A model generated the notes under the pieces. That model had not been told where the DNA came from and made no database searches. It was given only the letters and a program-made list of their open reading frames with translations. Positions 14,196 to 23,023 of a DNA stretch of 38,548 nucleotides are shown here, in pieces; within the stretch, counting starts at the first letter, position 1; each line of letters opens with the position of its first letter. The DNA comes from Cyclobacteriaceae bacterium. Its GTDB lineage: Bacteria > Bacteroidota > Bacteroidia > Cytophagales > Cyclobacteriaceae. The position numbers and the translations under genes were made by a program. The stretch spans positions 1 through 38,548 of the forward strand of contig JAGQYM010000044.1 in the NCBI GenBank assembly GCA_020436085.1, in the 5' to 3' direction.

Positions 14196-16427
14196 TCAAA
14201 GATTAAGCCAATACGTGAGTTTTAGTACAAGCGACCGATACTTGGGCTGACCTACACTTATCAACTCACCGTGCTCAAAAGAAGAGGCGAAGTAATTATC
14301 CGTGTAAACGATAAACAGGTCCGAAACAGGCTTAAAACGCCATTGAAGCCTCGAATTTATGTTCAGATTGCTGATCTGGCTGTTGTATTGAAAGAAGGTT
14401 GTCCAAAACACATTCTTTGTAAAGGTGAGGTCAAACTTTGGGCCGAACAGAACCAGATCAGCACTGGCGTAAGGCTCGGGCAGGCGAATTCTATTGAATG
14501 CAAAATCCATCGATACCATTCCATAGGGTTGGAGTCTATATCCGACACTTCCTTCTAGGTTGACACGGTTGCCATTAAAATAGCCTCCCGAACGGGTCGA
14601 TAGGCTGTAGGAAAACTTCTTGCGCTGGTCGGAGAAGTAACGGGCAATTACCACATTGTTGGCGTACGATGATCCGGAAGGCAACTCAAGTGATTCCGTG
14701 TTTGTAGGATCGAAAGGATCGAAAAGGAATACGAACTCTCTTCTCAGACGGATGTTGAAAAATCCGGTATTGGTAAACTTCATTCGGTACATGAAGTTAT
14801 AATCATAGTCCGTGACGCCATAGAACTGATTCCGATAGAGATCGAAGTCGAGGCCTGGACCGTGGCTCTGAATGATTTTTGAGTTTGGGTAAAAATTATA
14901 CCAGGCTGTTGGGGCAAGTCGGTGATAGTTCACTCTCCTTGCATAGCCAGTTTCCGGATTGTAGTTGGCACCGATGTTTTGAATAGTTGAGGAGATTTCC
15001 CACTTCAAAGTATTGTAGGCCATGTCGACTCCCATAGCGAAAGTGGAATCAAGTTGTAGCTCATTCATAGAGCGATGATAAAAGAACTTGCCAGCCCATT
15101 TGTTATCGGGGCTCGCCAGATTATAATCCAAGCCGATGATTCGATTGTAGTGACCGGGTGACAGAGTAAACTCTCCACCAAGCGTATCCTGGAATGCCTG
15201 CTTGTTAATAAAGATCATTCCGATATTGGATCGTGAGAACACTTTCTGTTGAAAGGTTGCCACGGTGTAATTGGTAGCGAGAAGTCCAAGATTTTCATCC
15301 TTCGCGGCATGCATGTTTAATAAACCTACCCGCAGGTTATTATTGATTTTTCCAGACAAGCGAACCCCGTAGTGAATTTTGTTTTGTACGTTTTCCTCTT
15401 TCACTGTGTCCTCAGCTATTCCTATTCTTCGTGAAAAGAAAGGACGCATTCGATCTACACCGAAATCTGAAAACAAGTCAGCGTTTTCGAGGAAGAACTG
15501 TCTTCTTTCAGGGAAGAAAATTTCAAATCGGTCAAGGTTAGTCACCTGCTGGTCAACATCCACTTGAGAGAAATCGGGATTAACAGTAATGTCGAGATTT
15601 AATGCGGGGCCCAAACCCACTTTTGCATCGCCACCAAAGTCAAGAGTGCCGGCTTGTGGCAATCCCTGCTCAAAATCTTTGCTTTGCGACATAGCAGTGT
15701 ATGGTATCACCGAGACGTTTGCTCCTGGTTTTTCCAAAGGTGTATCCCAAATCAATTCGCGATTAAAGGCCAAAGAGGAAATGTCGAAGTTTCTCGGAAT
15801 GGGCGACCAGGAAGAGCGTTCTCCCGTTTGACTATCGATACGATAGAAATTGATGTACCATGAGGAAAGCCCCTCTTTAAATCGCAGCGTCTTAAACGGT
15901 ATAGCAATCTCAGCCGTCCAATAGCCGTCAAATTGTTTGGCTTCTGCATACCATTTATTATCCCAGCTCAAGCTAAATGACTGACCATTTCCACTACCTC
16001 CGTTAGAAATCAAGCCTTCCCTTTGTACGCCAAATGGATTTACACCAAAGATGAATGCATTGGTTCTATCCTTGAAGGTGTCGAACACAAACGAAATGCC
16101 GTCATTAGCTTCGCCACGAAAGTCCCTTCGTAGAGAGGGCGTCACATACTTACCTAAACCGGGAGCCCGGTTAAACATCTTGGCCGCGATGTAGATGAAG
16201 TTGCGATCGTAGGCCATGCGAATCTCCGTGTCAATGATCGAACGACTGGTATCGGATGGAAAGTACTGCCGGAAATGATTGGCCACATCGGCCGACTGCC
16301 ATATTTCTTCATCAAGGTAGCCGTCTATTGATACTTTTTCCTTCGTGGCGCCAATCTGGAGCCCAGGTAGCTGTGAAAACGAAGGCAGCGAAAAGAGAAG
16401 AAATATGTTAAAAATCAGGTGGCGCAC
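14196..16427 (-). CDS. DUF5916 protein with N-terminal CBM9-like domain
   Basis: A 743-residue exported protein. The only usable start is a GTG at 16427, because a stop lies four codons upstream. It opens with a signal peptide (about 1-18). Residues about 25-200 resemble a family 9 carbohydrate-binding domain (KVSIDGYLDEEIWQSADVA, then RMAYDRNFIYIAAKMFN). The remaining 500 residues match the DUF5916 pattern: NLDITVNPDFSQVDVDQQV, FFPERRQFFLENADLF and FFSRRIG, then amphipathic strands ending in LKLTYWLNL. The C-terminal part looks like an outer-membrane barrel. Function is unknown. It lies 95 bp upstream of the YceI gene on the same strand. Confidence 0.85.
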   Translation of the reverse strand: MRHLIFNIFLLFSLPSFSQLPGLQIGATKEKVSIDGYLDEEIWQSADVANHFRQYFPSDTSRSIIDTEIRMAYDRNFIYIAAKMFNRAPGLGKYVTPSLRRDFRGEANDGISFVFDTFKDRTNAFIFGVNPFGVQREGLISNGGSGNGQSFSLSWDNKWYAEAKQFDGYWTAEIAIPFKTLRFKEGLSSWYINFYRIDSQTGERSSWSPIPRNFDISSLAFNRELIWDTPLEKPGANVSVIPYTAMSQSKDFEQGLPQAGTLDFGGDAKVGLGPALNLDITVNPDFSQVDVDQQVTNLDRFEIFFPERRQFFLENADLFSDFGVDRMRPFFSRRIGIAEDTVKEENVQNKIHYGVRLSGKINNNLRVGLLNMHAAKDENLGLLATNYTVATFQQKVFSRSNIGMIFINKQAFQDTLGGEFTLSPGHYNRIIGLDYNLASPDNKWAGKFFYHRSMNELQLDSTFAMGVDMAYNTLKWEISSTIQNIGANYNPETGYARRVNYHRLAPTAWYNFYPNSKIIQSHGPGLDFDLYRNQFYGVTDYDYNFMYRMKFTNTGFFNIRLRREFVFLFDPFDPTNTESLELPSGSSYANNVVIARYFSDQRKKFSYSLSTRSGGYFNGNRVNLEGSVGYRLQPYGMVSMDFAFNRIRLPEPYASADLVLFGPKFDLTFTKNVFWTTFFQYNSQISNLNINSRLQWRFKPVSDLFIVYTDNYFASSFEHGELISVGQPKYRSLVLKLTYWLNL

Positions 16428-16546
16428 AACGATACTCTAAAAAATAAGCCGCAAGTATAACACCGTTGATTCACTTACCCTGAACGGTTTCTGATGAGTG
16501 GAGGAGGGGCCGTTTTTAAATTAGTTAAAGTCGTGGATGAGCTACA

Positions 16547-17266
16547 TCAGAGGTAAAAATCCTCTACCAATTGTTGGAACTCCTTCGTTCTCTCTCCGTT
16601 TTCATTTTCCAATGTCAATGTTGCCTTGGTTGTTGGTATGCTATGACGTGTGAATTCAAGAAGAACGCGTTCGACAGGTTTACCAGGCCGGGTCGTGACA
16701 TCAGTTTTTCTATTGCAGAACAAACTTTCTTTTGCTGCTAGCTGAATTAAATTACTGCCTTCAACAACGGGAAGTACCAGCTGCAAGGATCCGTTATCAG
16801 TAAGATGATTTTTCGCAAACTGGATCAGTTCAAAAAAGGGCAGATGATCCGAATGTCTTGAAGTAGCCCGTGAATTGTTTTCAGGCTTCAAACTATTGAC
16901 AAAGTACGGTGGATTGCAGACTATGAGATCATAGGCTTGTTCAGGTTGAAATGTTTGTAACGCTGAGTGAAATATTTTGATGCGATCCTTCCAGAGAGAA
17001 GCTTCAATGTTTTCACACGCTTGAACGAATGACTCGTGATCAATTTCAATGGCTTCTATATTTGGTTGTGCATTGCTTCTTTGCGCAACCATCAAAGCGA
17101 TGAGGCCAGAACCGGTTCCAACGTCCAGGATGCATTTGCGGTTTTCAACATTTGCCCAGGCACCGAGCAGTACACCATCAGTTCCCACTTTCATGGCGCA
17201 CCGATCATGTTCAATTTGGAACTGTTTGAAATAGAACGCTTTGGCTGGTCCGTTTTTTCTATGCAT
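16547..17266 (-). CDS. trmN6: tRNA1(Val) (adenine(37)-N6)-methyltransferase
   Basis: A 239-residue class I SAM-dependent methyltransferase. The SAM-binding motif I is ILDVGTGSGLIAL (residues 46-58), and the N6-adenine methylase motif is N118-P-P-Y121 in LIVCNPPYF. The N-terminal phrase FYFKQFQIEHDRCAMKVGTD is characteristic of the YfiC/TrmN6 family, which methylates A37 of tRNA1(Val) in E. coli. It is divergent from fhs with only 31 bp between the starts. The fhs promoter must therefore overlap this coding region or lie very close to the fhs start. Confidence 0.88.
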   Translation of the reverse strand: MHRKNGPAKAFYFKQFQIEHDRCAMKVGTDGVLLGAWANVENRKCILDVGTGSGLIALMVAQRSNAQPNIEAIEIDHESFVQACENIEASLWKDRIKIFHSALQTFQPEQAYDLIVCNPPYFVNSLKPENNSRATSRHSDHLPFFELIQFAKNHLTDNGSLQLVLPVVEGSNLIQLAAKESLFCNRKTDVTTRPGKPVERVLLEFTRHSIPTTKATLTLENENGERTKEFQQLVEDFYL

Positions 17267-17284
17267 CTTTCAACACCTTCGAAA

Positions 17285-17292
17285 CAAAACTA
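17285..17292 (-). promoter_or_regulatory. -7 element TAGTTTTG upstream of trmN6
   Basis: On the minus strand, TAGTTTTG (17292 to 17285) fits TAnnTTTG and lies 18 bp before the trmN6 ATG, inside the 31-bp trmN6-fhs gap. A -33 TTG at the right distance is not evident. Confidence 0.35.
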
Positions 17293-17297
17293 TAAAA

Positions 17298-18974
17298 ATG
17301 GCTTATAAAACAGATCTTGAGATAGCACAGGCATCCTCACTTAAACCTATCGTAGACATCGCAAAGAAGATTGGTATTGATGAGAATAAGTTGGAACTGT
17401 ATGGCAAATACAAAGCAAAAATTCCACTTGAGCTTTGTGATGACAATAAAGTAAAAAATGCAAAGCTGATTTTGGTAACAGCCATGACCCCAACACCAGC
17501 GGGTGAAGGAAAAACAACAACCTCTATTGGTTTGTGTGAAGGATTGAACAAACTCGGAAAGAAAACAACAGTGGTTTTGCGTGAGCCTTCCCTCGGGCCA
17601 GTATTTGGAATGAAGGGTGGTGCAGCAGGAGGAGGTTATTCCCAAGTTGTTCCGATGGAAGATATTAACCTGCACTTCACCGGAGATTTTGCTGCAATAG
17701 AAAAAGCTAACAACCTGCTGGCTGCACTTATCGACAATGACATTCAAAAACCAGATGGTGGTTTGGGAATAGATCCGCGCACGGTAGAGTGGAAGAGGGT
17801 AATGGATATGAATGATCGCGCGCTCCGAAATATTGTTACCGGTTTAGGTGGTAAGAATGGCGGAATGATTCGTGAAACGGGTTTCAACATCACGGCTGCC
17901 TCTGAGATCATGGCTATCCTTTGTTTGGCAAAAGATCTTGAAGATTTAAAGACCAAGATTGGAAATATCTATGTTGGCGACACTTACAATAAGAAGGCGA
18001 TTTTCGCACGAGATCTCAATGCCCAGGGAGCTGTTGCCCTGCTTCTGAAAGAAGCGATCAAACCCAACCTTGTGCAAACCCTCGAAGGAAATCCGGCAAT
18101 TATTCACGGTGGACCATTTGCCAACATTGCACAAGGTGCGAATTCAATTATCGCAACGCGCATGGGAATGAGTTATTCCGATTTCGTGGTGACTGAAGCA
18201 GGGTTTGGTTCCGATCTTGGAGCCGAAAAATTTGTGGACATCGTGTCGGGATATGGGGGTTTCTCTCCGCATGCGATCGTACTTGTGGCAACCATCAGAG
18301 CGTTGAAGTATCACGGAGGTGTGGAGCGAGAGGATTTGACTAAGCCAAATTTAGAAGCAGTGGAGGCGGGGTTTGCCAATCTCGAAAAGCACATAGGCAA
18401 TACAAAAATTTTTGGACTGCCAGCCGTGGTTTCACTCAACAAATTTGTGTCGGACACGGAGGAGGAAATTAATTGGGTTATAGAAAAGTGTAAAAGCCTG
18501 GGTGTTCAAATTGCTTTAGCTGAAGGTTGGGAAAAAGGTGGAGAAGGAATGAAGGAACTTGCAACGCAGGTAATTCATGCCGCGGAGACCTTCAAAGGCA
18601 AATGCTGGCCTGTATATTCATGGAAAGATGGCATCAAAGAAAAAATTGAAGCGGTTGCCATAAAGATATATGGTGCCAAGGGTGTAGAGTTTTTACCGAA
18701 GGCCAAGCAGAATATGAACAAGCTGGAGCGCCTTGGCTTGAGTGATAAACCCGTTTGTATCGCAAAAACACAGAATTCTTTTTCCGATGACGCGAAAAAA
18801 AGGGGTTTGCCAAAGGACTTTATCATCACGGTTCGCGAAATTGAGGTAGCAGCGGGAGCGGGCTTCGTGATACCTATCACGGGCGACATGCTGAGAATGC
18901 CGGGATTACCAAATGTACCTGCTGCTATTGGAATGGACATTGACAATAGCGGAAAGATTTCAGGATTATCCTGA
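17298..18974 (+). CDS. fhs: Formate-tetrahydrofolate ligase
   Basis: A 558-residue enzyme from the ATG at 17298, the normal family length; the frame extends upstream to a TTG at 17241 but that would overlap trmN6. It catalyses ATP-dependent formylation of tetrahydrofolate to 10-formyl-THF, the entry of formate into one-carbon metabolism. The ATP-binding loop is TPTPAGEGKTTTSIGL (from residue 64). Other family signatures are LREPSLGPVFGMKGGAAGGG, NLHFTGDFAAI, EAGFGSDLGAEKF and, near the C-terminus, PITGDMLRMPGLP. It is cytoplasmic. fdhD begins 14 bp downstream and is probably co-transcribed, tying formate activation to the formate dehydrogenase encoded a little further on. Confidence 0.96.
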   Translation: MAYKTDLEIAQASSLKPIVDIAKKIGIDENKLELYGKYKAKIPLELCDDNKVKNAKLILVTAMTPTPAGEGKTTTSIGLCEGLNKLGKKTTVVLREPSLGPVFGMKGGAAGGGYSQVVPMEDINLHFTGDFAAIEKANNLLAALIDNDIQKPDGGLGIDPRTVEWKRVMDMNDRALRNIVTGLGGKNGGMIRETGFNITAASEIMAILCLAKDLEDLKTKIGNIYVGDTYNKKAIFARDLNAQGAVALLLKEAIKPNLVQTLEGNPAIIHGGPFANIAQGANSIIATRMGMSYSDFVVTEAGFGSDLGAEKFVDIVSGYGGFSPHAIVLVATIRALKYHGGVEREDLTKPNLEAVEAGFANLEKHIGNTKIFGLPAVVSLNKFVSDTEEEINWVIEKCKSLGVQIALAEGWEKGGEGMKELATQVIHAAETFKGKCWPVYSWKDGIKEKIEAVAIKIYGAKGVEFLPKAKQNMNKLERLGLSDKPVCIAKTQNSFSDDAKKRGLPKDFIITVREIEVAAGAGFVIPITGDMLRMPGLPNVPAAIGMDIDNSGKISGLS

Positions 18975-18988
18975 CCGCACTTTTATGA

Positions 18989-19825
18989 ATGGCTACATCT
19001 GTCAAACCTGTTGAGATAACAAAGTTTTCGTCTGGAAGTCGCAAGCCCTCCCCGGACTTGATGGCTGTAGAAGAGCCTCTCGAAATCAGATTAGGTTACG
19101 GACCAGTGGGAGATCGTCAGCAGAAGAGTTTGTCGGTCACCATGCGCACACCAGGCCACGACTACGAACTGGCCATCGGATTTTTGTTTACAGAAGCCAT
19201 CATTGATTCTTACGATCAAATCGAGAGCGTGAAATATTGTGAAGATGTGGGAAGGCAAGAAGAAATAGAAAATGTGGTGCGTGTGGAGTTGAGACCAGAG
19301 GTGAACCTTGATTTCGATAAGTTTCAAAGAAATTTTTACACCACGTCAAGTTGTGGTGTGTGCGGTAAGTCGTCCATTGAGTCAGTGGAAGTTTCCTGCA
19401 CGAAATTGTCAGATCAGCTTGAAATCGAGAGCGAGATTATCCCTACGCTTTCAGAGAAACTTCGCGAGGCGCAACAAATATTTGAACACACAGGAGGCTT
19501 GCACGCAGTTGGTTTGTTTGACAGCGAAGGAAAACTGCTTTTAACCCGTGAGGATGTGGGGAGGCATAACGCCATGGACAAAGTAATCGGTGCGTGCCTC
19601 TTCAAGAAAGACATACCATTATCGAATCATATTGTGATGGTGAGTGGGCGAGCGAGTTTTGAATTGGTGCAAAAAGCACTTCGGGCAGGAATTCCGATAA
19701 TGGCAGCGGTTGGCGCCCCATCCAGCCTTGCCGCATCATTGGCAAGCGATATGAATATGACACTGTTGGGATTTGTGCGCGCACAGAGTTTTAATGTGTA
19801 TTGTGGCGAACAGCGTATCCAATAG
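18989..19825 (+). CDS. fdhD: Formate dehydrogenase accessory sulfurtransferase FdhD
   Basis: A 278-residue cytoplasmic protein. FdhD passes sulfur from a cysteine desulfurase to the molybdenum cofactor, giving the sulfido ligand that formate dehydrogenases need. The paired catalytic cysteines are C122-G-V-C125 in TTSSCGVCGKSSIE. Further family motifs are GHDYELAIGFLFTE, TGGLHAVGLF, LTREDVGRHNAMDKVIG and VSGRASFELVQKAL. It is 14 bp after fhs and about 1.5 kb ahead of the formate dehydrogenase subunit genes, separated from them by an opposing serine hydrolase gene. Confidence 0.95.
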   Translation: MATSVKPVEITKFSSGSRKPSPDLMAVEEPLEIRLGYGPVGDRQQKSLSVTMRTPGHDYELAIGFLFTEAIIDSYDQIESVKYCEDVGRQEEIENVVRVELRPEVNLDFDKFQRNFYTTSSCGVCGKSSIESVEVSCTKLSDQLEIESEIIPTLSEKLREAQQIFEHTGGLHAVGLFDSEGKLLLTREDVGRHNAMDKVIGACLFKKDIPLSNHIVMVSGRASFELVQKALRAGIPIMAAVGAPSSLAASLASDMNMTLLGFVRAQSFNVYCGEQRIQ

Positions 19826-19838
19826 TGGCGAACTATTG
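19820..19838. repeat. 7-bp inverted repeat spanning convergent stop codons
   Basis: CAATAGT and ACTATTG flank GGCGA. The arms exist because fdhD and the opposing hydrolase both end in CAA-TAG. It could form a short hairpin between the two 3' ends, but with no T-run a terminator role is unproven. Confidence 0.35.
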
Positions 19839-21233
19839 CGGTAGGAGTGCGATGATGTCTTTTAGGAATTGATTGTCATCTAATGCATCACCCGTAGTTT
19901 GACTCAGCTTTACGACTACGAGTTTTTTTGAGGGAAGGATAAAGACATTTTGCCCTTCAAATCCATCAGCCCAATAGAGATCAGTGGGAACATCAGGATA
20001 AATTCTGTTGGCGCGATTGCCAGCTTCCCCGGCATTCAGCCAAAAGTGAGCTCCATATTCTCCACGCTTTGCTCCGATAGTAGGAGTGGTACTGTACGTG
20101 ACCCACTGCTCAGTCAATAATCTTTCACCGTTCCAAACTCCCTTATTCAAGTAAAGTAATCCAAAGCGCGCCCAATCTCTTGCAGTGGCATAGGAATAGG
20201 ATGAACCAACAAAAGTTCCACCTGCATCTGGCTCCATCACCAAGGTTAGCATGCCTATTTTGTAAAACAGTTCTTCGTACGCAAATCGATAATACTTGTC
20301 ATCATTGTACACCTGTCGAATCAGGCGTGAAATGATATTGGTGGTTCCGCTTGAGTAGTAGAAAACTTCACCCGGTTTGTATTTCAATTTATTATCGGCA
20401 GCATACATACCCATAAATCTTGACTTGAATAACATGTTGGTGGCGCTGCTTGGCCCTGAGTAATTTTCATTCCATCCCAGTCCGCTGCTCATATGCAGCA
20501 GATCATCCATGGTAATGTTTTTTCTTTCATCTTGTCTCCATTCCCAAATGGCAGCATTGTTCTGTCTTTTCAGCTTGCCCTCCAGTTCCAGATGACCAAA
20601 CATGGCGTTGGTCAAACTCTTCGTCATAGACCAGCCCATTTGTGGAGAATTCATATCGAATTCATCACCGTACTTTTCTCCGATGATTTGACCATCATAC
20701 ACTACCACAATCGCCCGTGTTCTTCGTTTCGGTTTTCCGCTTGGTTCTTCGAACGCCTTGTTGATAACTGTATTCAATGCATTTCTATCAATGCCAAATG
20801 ATATGGAATCATTCAGTTTATTTCCCATTGGCCAAGCGATAGTGTCCTGATTGATTTCCGGTTTGGTGGCGAGCTTTATTTTTTGACTTGTGACCTGGCT
20901 TCGAAGTTCTGCTTCGTCTATTTGAGAAATAAGCGTACATCCAAGTCCCTTACGGTATATCGCTTTGCGAGGAGATAATCCGAATACCGAGCCATGTGCA
21001 GAGGAATCACTATTATCAACTCTAAATTTTGCCATGCTAATAGGAAAACCAGAAAGCTCGTTATCAATCACCGATTGCGGAGTGCGTCCACCAACATATA
21101 CACAAGAGCAGAGATTTTTGGCGCCATAACCGCTTATGATTGGCAAGGCAAGCTTTATATAATATCCAACGAGAAGGAGAACGATCGCAATGATGTATGG
21201 GATCGATTTTTTCAAAAAAGTACGGACTGTCAT
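19833..21233 (-). CDS. Serine hydrolase of the class C beta-lactamase/nylon-oligomer hydrolase type
   Basis: A 466-residue protein from the ATG at 21233; a TTG nine codons upstream is less likely. An N-terminal hydrophobic helix (about 8-30) acts as a signal anchor. The catalytic domain has the S-x-x-K motif S202-M-T-K205 (MGWSMTKSLTNAM) and a Y-S-S-G box with Y293 (GEVFYYSSGTTN). The third box reads DGFEGQNVFILPSKKLVVVKL, closer to the 6-aminohexanoate-dimer hydrolase/EstB branch than to true beta-lactamases. It is probably a periplasmic esterase or peptidase; the substrate is unknown. Lying on the opposite strand, it interrupts the formate gene block and has no obvious link to it. Confidence 0.8.
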   Translation of the reverse strand: MTVRTFLKKSIPYIIAIVLLLVGYYIKLALPIISGYGAKNLCSCVYVGGRTPQSVIDNELSGFPISMAKFRVDNSDSSAHGSVFGLSPRKAIYRKGLGCTLISQIDEAELRSQVTSQKIKLATKPEINQDTIAWPMGNKLNDSISFGIDRNALNTVINKAFEEPSGKPKRRTRAIVVVYDGQIIGEKYGDEFDMNSPQMGWSMTKSLTNAMFGHLELEGKLKRQNNAAIWEWRQDERKNITMDDLLHMSSGLGWNENYSGPSSATNMLFKSRFMGMYAADNKLKYKPGEVFYYSSGTTNIISRLIRQVYNDDKYYRFAYEELFYKIGMLTLVMEPDAGGTFVGSSYSYATARDWARFGLLYLNKGVWNGERLLTEQWVTYSTTPTIGAKRGEYGAHFWLNAGEAGNRANRIYPDVPTDLYWADGFEGQNVFILPSKKLVVVKLSQTTGDALDDNQFLKDIIALLPQ

Positions 21234-21352
21234 ACCTCTTATACCAATTAAAGGCGCCAAGATAAAGCTTTCGGACGTTCATTTGGCATTCTTTGACTAA
21301 ATTAGAGGTTGCTGATTGAGGTTTTGAATGCCTCGGAAAAAGGGAATCCAGA

Positions 21353-23005
21353 ATGTCTGAAAATCTATCAAAACTTGCGAGGAGAAAAGGACTAGAAAAT
21401 CCGTTGTTTGAACAATTGGTGTCTGTGTCCAAGGAAAAGCGCGTTCCAAGTCCTGAAGAAATGAGATCATTGGCGCGTGAGTTTTTAGTGGGTAATGCGG
21501 TAGTTCATGGCACCGTGAGCTTTTACGACTTCCTGAAATCAGACAACCAGAATAAAAAAGTATTTGTTTGCAATGGCAGCGCATGCATGGTGGCAGGCAC
21601 ACAGGATACTGTAAAAGAAAAACTGTTACAGCACTTTAGTGAAAGCGAAATCGGTCATATGTGTTGCTTGGGTCGTTGCCACGAAAACAGCGCTTATCAC
21701 TACAACGGAAGAAATTATTCTGGTGACAGAGCACTGGCCGTAGAAGAAGTGCTTAAAGACAAAGGTGTCAATACAGATCAATACCACGTTAAGTCAAACC
21801 TTAAGGAACCAATTCTCACAAATCCATATCCTGATGAAAATTCGTTCTTTCCTTTTATCAAGGAGTGTCTTGGCAAGGACAAGGATCAACTCCTGAACGA
21901 AATTAAAAAGTCAAATATCAGAGGTAGAGGGGGAGCTGGATTCCCTATGGGATTAAAACTTGAGTCTTGTAAGAATGTGCCAGGTAATCAAAAATTTGTT
22001 GTGTGTAATGCGGACGAAGGTGATCCGGGCGCATATTCCGACAGGTACTTGCTTGAGAAACAGCCGCACCTGTTGTTGTTTGGAATGATGATGGCAGGAT
22101 ACATCATCGGTGCCAATCGCGGTGTCATTTACATACGAGGTGAGTATCCTGAATCTATTGAAGAAGTAAGGAATGAAATTCACAAGTGGGAGAAACGTGG
22201 ATTCCTTGGCGAGAACATTCAGAACACAGGATTTGATTTTCGCTTTAAAATCATCGAAGGAGCGGGAGCCTACATCTGTGGCGAAGAGACAGCGTTGCTT
22301 TCTTCTATTGAAGGACAAAGACCGGAGGTTAGAGTACGGCCTCCCTATCCCACGCAAGAGGGATTATTCAATCAGCCGACTGTAGTTAACAATGTAGAGA
22401 CGAGTGCAAGTGTGTACTACATTCTAAAAAACGGTGGTGATAAGTATGCTTCACTAGGAACTGGAAAGTCAACAGGATCGAAACTTGTTTGTCTGGATAG
22501 TTTCTTCAACAATCCCGGAATGTATGAGATTGAGATGGGGACTCCATTGTCAGCGGTAGTAAATGATTTTGGAAAAGGATTTAAAAAGAATGTGAAAGCC
22601 ATTCATGTTGGTGGACCGTTGGGTGGGATAGTGCCGGTGGAGAGAATAGAGTCTTTGACTTTGGATTTTGAATCATTTGCCAGCAACGGATTTTTATTAG
22701 GCCACGCTGGTGTGGTAAGTATTCCAGTAGACTTTCCGATGATCAAATACCTGGAACATCTTTTTGAGTTTACAGCAGCAGAGTCGTGTGGAAAGTGTTT
22801 TCCGTGCAGCATCGGATCGACACGTGGGAAAGAGCTAATTCAAAAAGCCCAAAAGGAAGATTTCAAAATCGATCGCAAGCTAATGGATGACCTGTTGGAG
22901 ACACTGGAGATCGGATCACTTTGTGCATTGGGTGGGGGACTTCCGCTTGGCATCAAGAATGCACTTCAATATTTTGATAAAGAACTGAAAGCATATTTTG
23001 CTTAA
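21353..23005 (+). CDS. NAD-dependent formate dehydrogenase, NuoE-NuoF-like diaphorase subunit
   Basis: A 550-residue flavoprotein subunit that carries electrons from the formate-oxidising chain to NAD+. Residues about 1-125 are a NuoE-like thioredoxin-fold domain with [2Fe-2S] ligands C73, C78, C105 and C109 (FVCNGSAC and CLGRC). Residues about 150-550 are NuoF-like. They include the NADH/FMN-binding G191-RGGAGFP, NADEGDPGAYSDR and GAGAYICGEETALL, an SLBB-type segment, and the [4Fe-4S] ligands C479, C482, C485 and C524 (ESCGKCFPCSIG and SLCALGG). Two polypeptides of Complex I are thus fused, as in HoxF- and Fds-type diaphorases. The catalytic subunit gene follows after 18 bp. The pair makes a soluble cytoplasmic enzyme; no membrane subunit is encoded nearby. 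Confidence 0.93.
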   Translation: MSENLSKLARRKGLENPLFEQLVSVSKEKRVPSPEEMRSLAREFLVGNAVVHGTVSFYDFLKSDNQNKKVFVCNGSACMVAGTQDTVKEKLLQHFSESEIGHMCCLGRCHENSAYHYNGRNYSGDRALAVEEVLKDKGVNTDQYHVKSNLKEPILTNPYPDENSFFPFIKECLGKDKDQLLNEIKKSNIRGRGGAGFPMGLKLESCKNVPGNQKFVVCNADEGDPGAYSDRYLLEKQPHLLLFGMMMAGYIIGANRGVIYIRGEYPESIEEVRNEIHKWEKRGFLGENIQNTGFDFRFKIIEGAGAYICGEETALLSSIEGQRPEVRVRPPYPTQEGLFNQPTVVNNVETSASVYYILKNGGDKYASLGTGKSTGSKLVCLDSFFNNPGMYEIEMGTPLSAVVNDFGKGFKKNVKAIHVGGPLGGIVPVERIESLTLDFESFASNGFLLGHAGVVSIPVDFPMIKYLEHLFEFTAAESCGKCFPCSIGSTRGKELIQKAQKEDFKIDRKLMDDLLETLEIGSLCALGGGLPLGIKNALQYFDKELKAYFA

Positions 23006-23023
23006 GAACAAAATGAGTGGGTT

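Noticed and set aside
19833-21233. Beta-lactamase resistance gene
   Set aside because: The S-x-x-K and Tyr boxes are shared by many esterases and peptidases, the third box is not a K-T-G type, and the membrane-anchored layout fits an EstB/nylon-hydrolase-like enzyme better.
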